In this document: positions 21,888 through 31,702 of the stretch, piece by piece
Position numbering within the stretch: the stretch's first letter is position 1
Layout of the letters: every line of letters begins with the position of its first letter
Assembly: GCA_009746045.1 (NCBI GenBank)
Contig: RPFO01001225.1
Location: 17,501 to 52,378, forward strand
DNA length: 34,878 nucleotides
From: Mesostigma viride
Lineage: Eukaryota; Streptophyta; Mesostigmatophyceae; Mesostigmatales; Mesostigmataceae
Direction: 5' to 3'
Made by a program: the position numbers and the translations under genes
The notes under the pieces: model-generated
What the model saw: only the letters and a program-made list of their open reading frames with translations
Database searches by the model: none
What the model was told of the DNA's origin: nothing

Positions 21888-23052
21888 ATCTTCTTTTGCC
21901 TTAGGTAGATTTCGAGCTCACTCCACGACGGGAGCAGGTCGCCACCCTTGAGAAGAATGACGTTCGTACCCATGTAACCACCACGGAATTTCCGCAACAG
22001 GTCCTGGAAGGCGTGCTCCGCCTCCTTAGGAGTACTTGCGAAATTGGACTCCGCCCCACCCTCGCACATCATTGCCCGAACCTCTCCCCACCCGCCATCC
22101 GGCCCCCTGAGAAACGACTTTAACCCCTTAAAGTAGTGGTTCCCATCCACCACCGCGTACCGGAGAACCAGATACGGTACCGGTACCCGTTCCTCAAAAA
22201 ATTTCGGATCGTAGGACTTCATCGCAGTATTGCACAGCAGGTTGAAAACTTGCCGACTGCCCTCGATCTCCTGAGGCAAAACTGCGGCCACCTCGTCCAC
22301 CTGGCGTAGGTACGCCACTCAAGTCCTCTCGCGAGGAAAGAGGTGGTGGACTCCGTGTTAAGCCACACGTCGACTTCAGTATCCGAAAGGGGCCGGAAGT
22401 ACCTGGACCCCACATCCTCCGCGTCAATCTTGGCACCGTGGTAATGCTTCAGCCACTTGACGAAATCCGGCATGCACAAGATTTGCTTGTCGAACAGGTC
22501 AGGTTGAGATTCGGCAAGCGCCTGGAAAGGGAACTGCCAGACCGGGACAACAACCTTGAAGTGCAAGGCGTTGTCCCGCGCATTGAGGAGAATGCGGGCG
22601 TTCTCCTTAATGGTTTCAAGGTTTAAACGCCGCTGCCTCAAAGCCTCTGGCAAAATAAGCGCGTTGACCGTCTGGATCCGCATACTGAAACATCCGGTCT
22701 GCTGAAAATCGGCCGGCCGAATCCAACGCGTTTCCCTGAGAGAATTGGCCTTCCGGATGTTCTGGTCCCTGACCTCCTTGTTCGAGTCGACCTTTTTCGA
22801 AGGCTTCCAGCTTTCAATGATAGGGTCGGTGTCCGGGTTCCCACTGCTCGTGAGCACCCCCTCCTTAAAAAGCTTGTTGAGTGACCGGAGCAGCTCAAGA
22901 AAGGGGGAGAACTCGGGCCAGTTTGGCAGGTCATCGACGTCCGCCATCCGCCTACTCGAGCAGTACTTGAGCATATCCTTCACCAGCGCGAACACGGCGT
23001 CATGACCAGGTAACTTCTTCTCCACCGTGGCGTCTTCGTCCCCCCCGTCATC
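21888..23052 (-). CDS. Large gene, exon 7: unrecognised globular region
   Basis: The exon opens after TACTTCAG (acceptor 23053) in phase 0 with the preceding exon: DDGGDEDATVEKKLPGHD. About 240 codons of non-repetitive sequence follow, including RRMADVDDLPNWPEFSPFLE, ETRWIRPADFQQTGCFSMRI and FKVVVPVWQFPFQALAESQP. Near 22320 the frame slips by one base; sense then continues as VAYLRQVDEVAAVLPQEIEG ... LRKFRGGYMGTNVILLKGG to the donor. The whole looks like a folded domain of about 385 residues. I recognise no family. Confidence 0.5.
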
Positions 23053-23240
23053 CTGAAGTAAAAAATCGAAAAGGACCGCAGGATTTGCTCAAGTCAGTAA
23101 TCTTTAGGCCGACCACGACATCCTGTTCAGGGACGAACAAAGTTCTGTTGGAATAATACCTTACTGACACTAAACACCAAGTCCCGCAGCCGTCAGCGTC
23201 TACCCGCAGCGAGAGGTCTAAATTTTCACAACAATCGTAC

Positions 23241-23778
23241 CTGTCCAGTTTTCTGCTGCTTCTTGGCCTCCTTAGCCTTCTCCTTCTCCGCCTTCTTCGC
23301 CTCCTTCTCCGCCGCCTTCGCCTCCGCGTTCTTCTTACTGTTGGCCTTTGCCACCGCATTCAGCGCCCTTTTTCCCTCAGCGGCCCGACGACGAAAATCA
23401 GCCTTCATGAATTTCTCGATCTTGTCAACCTTTGCCTCTGAGTACTCCTTAGGCTGCCACTTGAAATTCTTGGTGGCTTTCGACTTCACCAGATTTGCAA
23501 ATTCATATGCCAATTCACTCTTAAAGGTAGCGTCACCCAACACCTCCGTATCGAAATCGGCATCGACTTCCGCCTCAAGTCGTGTCAGGTACTTGCGAAA
23601 CTCGGACCCCGCAGGTCCCTCCGAATCGACGCCATCGGGCGGAGACTTAAGCATGATCAGGCCAACAGCAATAATATGATCCTTCGCAACCTTCTTGCGG
23701 GAATCCAGCTTTTCCCTTTCATACTGTCAATGGGCTTCGCCGCCTTCCCCCCGCAGTACCCCCAGCGACAGCCCCCGC
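23241..23778 (-). CDS. Large gene, exon 6: coiled-coil, Lys/Ala/Glu-rich
   Basis: Acceptor after a T-rich tract (TGTCATGCAG, 23779) and donor CAG|GTACGA (23241/23240), both in phase 0. The exon has a Gly/Ala start, a charged segment (KLDSRKKVAKDHIIAVGL), an acidic helical region (YLTRLEAEVDADFDTEV) and a strongly basic alanine-rich coiled coil (AEAKAAEKEAKKAEKEKAKE). Two one-base slips occur, at a C6 run (23747-23752) and a T4 run (23710-23713); in each, one more base of the same kind restores the sense. Confidence 0.5.
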
Positions 23779-23904
23779 CTGCATGACAAAAAAAAACGAA
23801 CAAGAAGGGACTTGACCTCAGTTCGATTGTTGCACCATCGTCTCTCTGCGGAGATACCCCTCAGCACGAAAAAAATCACACGAACTCGCGGCGGATGAAC
23901 GTAC

Positions 23905-24033
23905 CTGCACAGCCACTTCTCCCTCAGCGTCTCCCCCATCCTCATCTCCTCCAGCGTTTTCATCCCCCCCATCCTCATCTCCTCCAGCGTTTTCTTCCTC
24001 TCCGGCAGCGCCTGCTGAGGCCAAACCCCCCGC
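23905..24033 (-). CDS. Large gene, exon 5: acidic exon with internal duplication
   Basis: A 43-codon exon in phase 0, between TTGACAG (acceptor) and CAG|GTACGT (donor). It encodes an acidic Gly-rich stretch with a perfect tandem duplication of the peptide ENAGGDEDGGD (33 bp). Likely disordered. Confidence 0.55.
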
Positions 24034-24157
24034 CTGTCAACACCGAATACGACAGCTCATTGGAAATCAAAATTAGTCGACATTTGTATATTTCGCATAA
24101 TGCGCTCACTAAAACTTCAGGCGAAATGCAGACATCCGGATATCGTTTAATGCTTAC

Positions 24158-24220
24158 CATTTCCATCTCGAGTCCAGACCAAATACCAGCACTGTCAACA
24201 GCCATCGCCGCAGCCGCCCC
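24158..24220 (-). CDS. Large gene, exon 4: 63-bp microexon
   Basis: Twenty-one codons in phase 0 between TTTTTTCAG and ATG|GTAAGC; peptide begins GAAAAMAVDSAGIW. Consensus splice sites on both sides make this a convincing exon despite its size. Confidence 0.55.
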
Positions 24221-24357
24221 CTGAAAAAAGACAACAGATTGGTTGGGGGCACCGTTGAAATTAGCCGAACATGTCAGTCTCAATAAAAGGGTGAGGGTCT
24301 ACCTGCAGCTAGACCCCATGTAAGATGCTCGTGGAAACTCGACGGACAAGCACCCAC

Positions 24358-24420
24358 CTTATCAACCAAGTCTGACAAATTAGGTAAATCCTCCGATACG
24401 TCCCCTGGCATGGAGCCCCC
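24358..24420 (-). CDS. Large gene, exon 3: 63-bp microexon
   Basis: Twenty-one codons in phase 0 between TATCATGCAG and AAG|GTGGGT; peptide GGSMPGDVSEDLPNLSDLVD and one Lys. Same length and phase as the next exon, so either could be skipped without changing frame. Confidence 0.55.
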
Positions 24421-24527
24421 CTGCATGATATGACAGGACAAACCATGAAGGTTGGTCAGCATATAGAGCCCTATTCAGGGAATGGAAACAACCCAAATCG
24501 ATAAACGATATCGGCAAGTTAACGTAC

Positions 24528-25574
24528 CGAAACGTAGAACTTCCACCTCCTCAAAATCTTCCCCAAAGGCCATATCGGCACTTGATGGGCTCTCTCCTTT
24601 TCCAGTTGCCGCCTCAATTCCGCCTCGAAGAACAACTCGAGGGACTGCCAATGGCCTCCCGCCTCTAAATCAGACCACTCCGTGTCTGTCTTGGTTCGGA
24701 TACTCTGGAGACAATCAACCAACGAGATTTGATCCAACCATTCCTGGACGATTCCCGGTATGGCTTATATGTCTGAATAACATGGAAGTCCTCCCGGTGC
24801 CGGAAACTTTGGATCACCTGTCCAGCCCAATCCAAAAAGAAAGCGACCGCTTCCCGCGAAAGGCTGGCGTCCGGGCTGACAAGAAAGTCAGTCCGCCACT
24901 TAACAAAAGATTGCAGTAAGTGGTCTCTTGCCATGTCCAAATGCGCGATCACTTCATGTGCGCGCTCCTCCAATCCTCCTACGTCATTCATTCTTCCCGG
25001 CACAATTACGATAAGTCACTGTTGGACGTGTCAACAAATCCTTGCCTGACAATATCAAACACTTCATCTTCCGACAGTGAAGCCCTCGAATCCGCTCTCA
25101 TATCTCCAGTCATGAGTTTAAAGAGCTGATGCAACGCAGTGGTTTTCAAGGTTTCCATATAGGAAGCCTCGATGCATGTGAAGCCAATGTGGACCTCGAA
25201 CTTTTCAACCTCATCAAAGAGCGTCGACCATATTAAAGCACGACGGGGAAAGTAACGTCCGACATCCTCCTTCAGATTAAGGATGCACGACTGCGCGATC
25301 TTCAAAACCTCATACATGTCGTCACCAACGACCCTCTTCCCATGAATGGCTCGCTGTGTGGCTTCGAACAATGCAAGACGGCCCAGGCGGTCGTTCTTCC
25401 AAATTATGTGTGCCGACTCCGGACGGTCCACGACGACACCGGACTTCTCTGCAAACGCTATCTCGGCCGAAAGAAAGCGGATCAAGCCTCTCAAGCCCTT
25501 TTCGGCTTTACGACTCACCCCAGACTCAGACTCAGCTGAGCCAGGTACTGTTTCAGAATGGCCACCGTGGAGGG
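24528..25574 (-). CDS. Large gene, exon 2: unrecognised helical region
   Basis: The acceptor is TTGTCTGCAG (25575) and the donor TCG|GTACGT (24528/24527). Sense continues through three frames: a helical segment (GLRGLIRFLSAEIAFAEKSG ... DEVEKFEVHIGFTCIEASYM), then after a slip near 25015 ERAHEVIAHLDMARDHLLQS ... FFLDWAGQVIQSFRHREDF, and after a slip near 24755 EWLDQISLVDCLQSIRTKTD ... LRRQLEKERAHQVPIWPLG. A further slip near 25530 is needed to join exon 1. Leu spacing suggests alpha-helical solenoid or coiled-coil structure. No family recognised. Confidence 0.45.
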
Positions 25575-25764
25575 CTGCAGACAACAAGAGTAAAAAAAAG
25601 GCCACACATCGTCGTCGTCGTCAACAACCTTAACTCCTAGGTCAACGTCTCTCCGCAGCTAGACCCTTACGATCAATGTATGACATAAAATCCCACCCTT
25701 TCTACGATACACACACACCGTTCAAGCCATCTGAAAAATGTACGTCTCACATTAATAAACATAC

Positions 25765-26952
25765 CTGATAATCGACTGAAAATCCTTCGTGAAGAAGGGG
25801 TGGGCTCCCGTTCTCGTCCTTCTCCCCCTCAACTGCCTTCGCAGCCTCCTCCTCCTTCCTCGCAGCCTCCTCCATCTTCCTCGCGGCCTCTTCCGCCTTC
25901 ATCCTCTCCTGTCGCATCTGCAAAAAAAGAGCGGCCTCCTCCGCAAGAATTCCTTCGCTGCCGCCTCCGTCTTCTTCTTCGCCTCCTCCTTCTGCTTCGC
26001 CACCAGGATCCTGTGCTCCTTCTCCTGGGCAGCCTTTTTCTCCTTGTACTCCCTCTCCTCCTCCTCCCTCTCCGCCTTCTCCAGCCTCTCCTTCTCCTCC
26101 CTCTCCACCCTCTCCCTCTCCGCCTTCTCGATGGCCTCCCTCTCCGCCTTCTCCTTCTCCTTGTCCTTCTTGTCGAGAGCCGCGTATTCGTCAGCAAAGC
26201 TTGCGGCCATTGCTAACAAATCGGACAACCGCTTCTGACGCGACTCCCGAACCGGCGATTCCGGGTCTTCAGGCCTCCCGTTAGTCTGATCGCGCTCGTC
26301 CTCCTCAACAAGCTCACTGATAGACTTCCTCAGCTTCCTGAGCTCTTTGGTGCGGTCGTCTTCCTCTACCCACTCGGCCGCAGGCTTACGCTTAGAACTG
26401 GAATGCTTGGGGGACGGCGAGCGGGACGCAGCAGCGGGGGACTTGGGTGGCGGCGAGCGGGACTTGGGGGAAGCAGAGCGGGACGGCGAGCGGGACGCAG
26501 TTGCGGGGTTCTTGGTTGACGGCGAGGGGGACTTGCGAGAAGGAGAGCGGGACGCGGTAGCGGGGGGAACTTTGGGCGGAGAGGGGGACTTGCGGTTCGG
26601 CGAACGGGTCGCAGTTGCGGGGGACTTGGGGGACTTGCGGGGCGGCGAGCGGGACGCAGTAGCTCCGGCCGACTTGGGGGGCGGCGATGGAGACTTACGG
26701 GGCGGAGAGCGGGACGGAGCGCGAGACGCAGCAGCGAGAGGGTTGGGGGGTATAATTCTGTCCAACTCGCTGGGGGGCAAGTTGGACTTGGAGGGCGAGG
26801 GGACTCGGTGGGGGGGACCTCGCAAGATCTTTTACGGGACCGAACTGCAACGGAGGAAACTCCTCCGTTGCCGTTCGGTCCGGCGAGGTGTTCGACGTCA
26901 TCTTGGGTGAAACGGGAGTGGCCTTGACAGAATCGGAATAGGAGGACGACAT
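25765..26952 (-). CDS. Large gene, exon 1: SR-rich then coiled-coil
   Basis: ATG 26952 follows a good acceptor (TTGTTCTGCAG), so the 5' leader may be spliced. The N-terminus is Ser/Thr/Pro-rich; after a slip in a G7 run (26810-26816) comes a 120-residue block of Ser-Pro/Ser-Arg repeats (SRSPPRKSPSP, ATASRSPSRKSPSP), as in SR splicing factors, then EEDDRTKELRKLRKSISELV and a long charged coiled coil (EKAERERVEREEKERLEKAE). Another slip near 25950 leads to AEEAALFLQMRQERMKAEEA and an Ala/Glu/Lys coil, ending at CAG|GTATGT (25765/25764). Start of a protein of roughly 2,400 residues if all nine exons belong together. Nuclear location is inferred from composition only. Confidence 0.5.
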
Positions 26953-27089
26953 CTGCAGAACAATATCAAAAAAGCAAGTTTCACAAATGTCATTCAGAAT
27001 CTGAATCGCCGGCAGAAAAACGATGGGGAGGGTCTCGCTGCAGCTAGACCCTTTCGTGGATTCTAAAAGGGACATTTAGTTTAATGCAA

Positions 27090-27495
27090 AACTTTGGCGT
27101 CTCGCTGCAGCGAGACCCTCACTTCAAGCAAAAACAAATCATTTTTAGGGTGAGCGAAAACAAGCAACCTCCCATCATGCAAACATAAAAAAGTATACAT
27201 TCCTTGGGGTCTCGCTGCAGCGAGACCCTAACGTCAAACAAAAACAAATAATTTTTAGGGTGAGCGAAGAAAGCCCCTCCCATCTTGCAAACATTAAAAG
27301 TCGACATTCGTAGGGGTCTCGCTGCAGCGAGACCCTAACACCGATACAAAAACAAATCATTTTAAGGGTGAGAAAAGAAAGACCCCCCATCATGAAAACA
27401 TGAAAAATTGACATTCCTTGGGGTCTCGCTGCAGCGAGACCCTTACGTCAATACAAAAACAAAATTCCGAGGGTCTACCCGCAGCGAGACCCTTA
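27090..27495. repeat. ~107-bp tandem repeat, each copy with a palindrome
   Basis: Four units of about 106-111 bp start at about 27097, 27207, 27314 and 27421. Each has one CTGCAG-core palindrome, then an ACAAAAACAAAT..TTTTAGGGTGAG string and a TCCCATC.TG.AAACAT string. A fifth palindrome (27471-27492) closes the set, and a sixth lies just outside at 27030-27051. They sit upstream of the ATG at 26952 of the large minus-strand gene, in its promoter, leader or first intron. Confidence 0.9.
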
Positions 27496-27514
27496 CGACC
27501 ACGTATAAATACAT

Positions 27515-28511
27515 GTGGGGGGGGAAGCTACGTATAAATACATGTGGGGGGGGATGCTATGTATAAATGCATGTGGGGGGTGCTGGCATTAATAATTAAA
27601 TGTGGGGGGGTGATGGCATGAATAAATAAATGTGGGGGGGTGCTGCCATGAATAAAAGAATGTGGGGGTGTGATGGCATGAATAAATGAATGTTGGGGGG
27701 TGCTGGCATTAATAATTAAATGTGGGGGGGTGATGGCATGAATAAATAAATGTGGGGGGTGCTGCCATGAATAAAAGAATGTGGGGGTGATGGCATGAAT
27801 AAATAAATGGGGGGGTGCTGCCATGAATAAAAGAATGTGGGGGGTGATGGCATGAATAAATAAATGGGGGTGCTGCCATGAATAAAAGAATGTGGGGGGT
27901 GATGGCATGAATAAATGAATGTTGGGGGGTGCTGCCATGAATAAAAGAATGTGGGGGGGTGATGGCATGAATAAATAAATGTGGGGGGTGCTGCCATGAA
28001 TAAAAGAATGTGGGGGTGTGATGGCATGAATAAATGAATGTTGGGGGGTGCTGGCATTAATAATTAAATGTGGGGGGTGATGGCATGAATAAATAAATGT
28101 GGGGGGTGCTGCCATGAATAAAAGAATGTGGGGGTGTGATGGCATGAATAAATGAATGTTGGGGGGTGCTGCCATGAATAAAAGAATGTGGGGGGTGATG
28201 GCATGAATAAATAAATGTGGGGGGTGCTGCCATGAATAAAAGAATGTGGGGGGTGATGGCATGAATAAATAAATGTGGGGGGTGCTGCCATGAATAAAAG
28301 AATGTGGGGGTGTGATGGCATGAATAAATGAATGTTGGGGGGTGCTGGCATTAATCATTAAATGTGGGGGTGTGATGGCATGAATAAATAAATGTGGGGG
28401 GGTGATGGCATGAATAAAGAATGTGGGGGTGTGATGGCATGAATAAATGAATGTTGGGGGGTGCTGGCATTAATAATTAAATGTGGGGGGTGATGGCATG
28501 AATAAATAAAT
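27515..28511. repeat. Satellite array 1, ~29-bp units, G-rich on plus strand
   Basis: About 33 units of 28-30 bp, most with AATGTGGGGGG. Two main types alternate (GATGGCATGAATAAATAAATG and GCTGCCATGAATAAAAGAATG), with a third (GCTGGCATTAATAATTAAATG) at intervals, so there is higher-order structure of about 58 bp and multiples. The first two or three units near 27500-27560 instead contain CTACGTATAAATACATG, linking the array to array 2. Confidence 0.95.
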
Positions 28512-29889
28512 GATACGTAGCATCACCCCCCACATGTATTGATACGTACGTAGCATCACCCCCCCACATGTATTGATACGTAGCATCACCCCCCACATGT
28601 ATTAATACGTAGCATCACCCCCCCAACTGTATTGATACGTAGCAGCACCCCCCACATGTATTGATACGTAGCAGCACCCCCCCACATGTATTGATACGTA
28701 GCAGCACCCCCCACATGTATTGATACGTAGCAGCACCCCCCCACATGTATTGATACGTAGCAGCACCCCCCCACATGTATTGATACGTAGCAGCACCCCC
28801 CCACATGTATTGATACGTAGCAGCACCCCCCCACATGTATTGATACGTAGCAGCACCCCCCCACATGTATTGATACGTAGCAGCACCCCCCACATGTATT
28901 GATACGTAGCAGCACCCCCCCACATGTATTGATACGTAGCAGCACCCCCCCACATGTATTGATACGTAGCAGCACCCCCCCACATGTATTGATACGTAGC
29001 AGCACCCCCCCACATGTATTAATACGTAGCATCCCCCCCCACATGTATTGATACGTAGCAGCACCCCCCACATGTATTGATACGTAGCAGCACCCCCCAC
29101 ATGTATTGATACGTAGCAGCACCCCCCCACATGTATTGATACGTAGCAGCCCCCCCACATGTATTGATACGTAGCAGCACCCCCCCACATGTATTGATAC
29201 GTAGCAGCACCCCCCCACATGTATTGATACGTAGCAGCACCGCCCCACATGTATTGATACGTAGCAGCACCCCCCCAACTGTATTGATACGTAGCAGCCC
29301 CCCCCCACATGTATTGATACGTAGCAGCACCCCCCCACATGTATTGATACGTAGCAGCACCCCCCACATGTATTGATACGTAGCAGCACCCCCCACATGT
29401 ATTGATACGTAGCCGCACCCCCCACATGTATTGATACGTAGCAGCACCCCCCCACATGTATTGATACGTAGCAGCACCCCCCCACATGTATTGATACGTA
29501 GCAGCACCCCCCACATGTATTGATACGTAGCAGCACCCCCCCACATGTATTGATACGTAGCAGCACCCCCCACATGTATTGATACGTAGCAGCACCCCCC
29601 ACATGTATTGATACGTAGCAGCACCCCCCACATGTATTGATACGTAGCAGCACCCCCCACATGTATTGATACGTAGCAGCACCCCCCCACATGTATTGAT
29701 ACGTAGCAGCACCCCCCCACATGTATTGATACGTAGCAGCACCCCCCACATGTATTGATACGTAGCAGCACCCCCCCACATGTATTGATACGTAGCAGCA
29801 CCCCCCACATGTATTGATACGTAGCAGCACCCCCCCACATGTATTGATACGTAGCAGCACCCCCCACATGTATTGATACGTAGCAGCAC
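28512..29889. repeat. Satellite array 2, ~29-bp units, C-rich on plus strand
   Basis: About 47 units of 29-30 bp with core TTGATACGTAGCAGCACC, a run of five to eight C and ACATGTA. Each unit contains TACGTA and ACATGT palindromes. Read on the minus strand, the units share CATGTGGGGGGTGCTGC with array 1, so array 2 is a related array in the opposite orientation; the turn is at about 28511. The open frames it creates are repeat artefacts. Confidence 0.95.
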
Positions 29890-29896
29890 AATTTTA

Positions 29897-30613
29897 GTCA
29901 GCCTACCATCCACGTTGCGGCAAAAGATCACCTTTTTTTGTGTTTCGGCAAAATGAAGATTTCTTGCAAACTATCGTTATGCAGGCAGGTAGCAACGTCC
30001 GATGTTATAATCCGGCAGGTAGCATGCAAACGTCGAAACGATATGAAGGGGAAAAAAAGCATCAAACAGGAGCACCGATTAGAAACGCAGCAAATGCAGT
30101 ATGTGCACATCTACACCTACAACCTAACCAGACCAAAGGCATAGCAAACATGGAAAGGGTGACCCAAGTGAAAGCCTAGCACCACCATGATCGACATGTG
30201 CGAGACCAAGAAACGCTCCATGGCAACTAGACTAAAGGGATGGATGCCAGATGTGGATTAGGATCGGCTTAGCTGACTCTACCGAGATGTCTGCAGGGTT
30301 TCGCTAGCAACGAAAAGAAGGAAGCCAGACATTTTTATCACTCTTGCTGCAACATAGAGTTTCTTGCGATGGCAGCAAGGACATGTCTTCGCCCAGCTGG
30401 CTAACTGTGTCGTCGGCGTGCATGCGCTGTTTAGTTGCCGTTTTTGATAGAACGCAGTTTGTCAGCCTACCATCCACGATGCGGCAAAAGCTCACCTTTT
30501 TTCTTTGTGCGGGAAAATGAAGACCGATTGCCTTAATTGCTTGAAGACCGATTTCCTTTCGTTATGCACAGGTAGCAAAGCGATGTTGTAAAAAAGCAGG
30601 TAGCATGCAAACG
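29897..30613. repeat. Direct duplication of ~140-150 bp, 560 bp apart
   Basis: The segments 29897-30034 and 30461-30613 share GTCAGCCTACCATCCACG, GCGGCAAAAG.TCACCTTTTTT, CGTTATGCA, and two GCAGGTAGCA blocks ending GGTAGCATGCAAACG, with small indels. The first copy directly abuts the satellite. The ~420 bp between them have no supported gene. They might be old terminal direct repeats or a local duplication. Confidence 0.85.
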
Positions 30614-30639
30614 GTTGCAGCTGGTTACTATTAGCTATG

Positions 30640-31387
30640 GGGTCTCTCTGCGGCTGCGCTTCTTTTTCGATGGGCGATGGGACGGTCGCAATTCGCAAAC
30701 CGGACGCGGCGTCACAGGGCTGAACGGTATTGAAAAAATTGGAAACGTGGCATCCTCGTTCCTCCCCACGGAACTGAAAACTGGAAGCGCGGCGCTGGTG
30801 CAAAAGCTCGATCCCATCTTTTGGAACCAAGCTAGCGGATTGGACGACATCCAATATGCCGTCACCCGTGCTTGTGGCCGCAGGTAAAAAAGAGACGACC
30901 TCCAGCCCATTTACCTGGGAACATTCGGATGTTTGGCTGACATCGTTACCATGCAGAAATGTTCAATGAGGTTCTGGGTTCGATTCCTGGTGTGGTCATG
31001 GAAATAAATTTTTTTCTGCATTTCAGTCATAGCACCAAACGGTCACGCTGCAGCGAGACGCTATAGCCCTGGAGGCCGCTGATAAACCTGACATCCGGTG
31101 TGTCTTACTATCATAGATTGCCGAACTATATAATAATAATAGTCTATACCACTTTTTCTTGTAAATCATTTACTAAATAAATGATTCTATATACTTTAAC
31201 ATACCATATTATTAAAGTATGTGGAATTTAACCATGCTATTCACAATATATTATAAAATCTTTTGCAAAATATACTGTAATTAGTATATATTTTCTGATA
31301 AACAATTTTATCAATGCTACTGTGTTATTTTTGTTATTCTCGCCATGCAGGTATCTGAGTGTTCTGGGAGAACTAATAAGAGAATGA
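30640..31387 (+). CDS. Possible small two-exon gene, unknown product
   Basis: An open frame across 30640-30883 reads GLNGIEKIGNVASSFLPTEL and LVQKLDPIFWNQASGLDDIQ, which look like real protein. It ends in CGCAG|GTAAAA. An acceptor CGCCATGCAG at 31350 then continues in phase as RYLSVLGELIRE to TGA 31385-31387, a natural-looking helix. The intron is very AT-rich (31,100-31,340). No clean ATG: the start of the frame overlaps a palindrome half-copy, and an ATG at 30670 lies in another frame. It may be an upstream exon set of the transposase-like gene or a relic. Confidence 0.3.
30884..31350. other. AT-rich intron or spacer with a tRNA-like B box
   Basis: Position 30977-30987 reads GGTTCGATTCC, a perfect pol III B box, with a T-arm-like stem around it, and TGGCTGACATCG about 35 bp upstream is a poor A box. 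No matching acceptor stem or anticodon arm can be drawn, so it is not an intact tRNA. Positions 31,100-31,340 are nearly all A and T. Confidence 0.35.
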
Positions 31388-31702
31388 GCCGCGAAGGTGA
31401 GGAAAACCTGAAATCTTTTCGTCCTTATTGGGGTCTCTCTGCAGCTAGACCATTTATAACCACAAGCTATAGCTTAAATTCAAGGGTCTCGCTGCAGCTA
31501 GACCCTCTTTATGGTTGCTATAAAATTAATGAATCAGAAGTCTGTGATTTAACAATCGCACGCCGCAATGAAGGGTCTAGCTGCAGCGAGACCCCAATCT
31601 TGGTCGGGGTATGCTAAGTTCACCACATCAGGTAATCTTTTCGTCTAACGGAAAAAGCCCCTCTAAGGGTCTAGCTGCAGCTAGACCCCAATCGTGGTAA
31701 AA

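Noticed and set aside
27030-27492. CRISPR-like array (regular palindromes with spacers)
   Set aside because: Intervening sequences are themselves repeated, copies also lie in introns elsewhere, and the context is eukaryotic.
27528-28358. 276-codon His/Pro/Phe-rich frame across satellite array 1
   Set aside because: Same reason: repeat artefact with no start, motif or splice context.
28586-29931. Open frames of 290-438 codons across satellite array 2
   Set aside because: Pure translation of a 29/30-bp repeat in shifting frames; copy-length changes alter the peptide phase, so no selection on protein.
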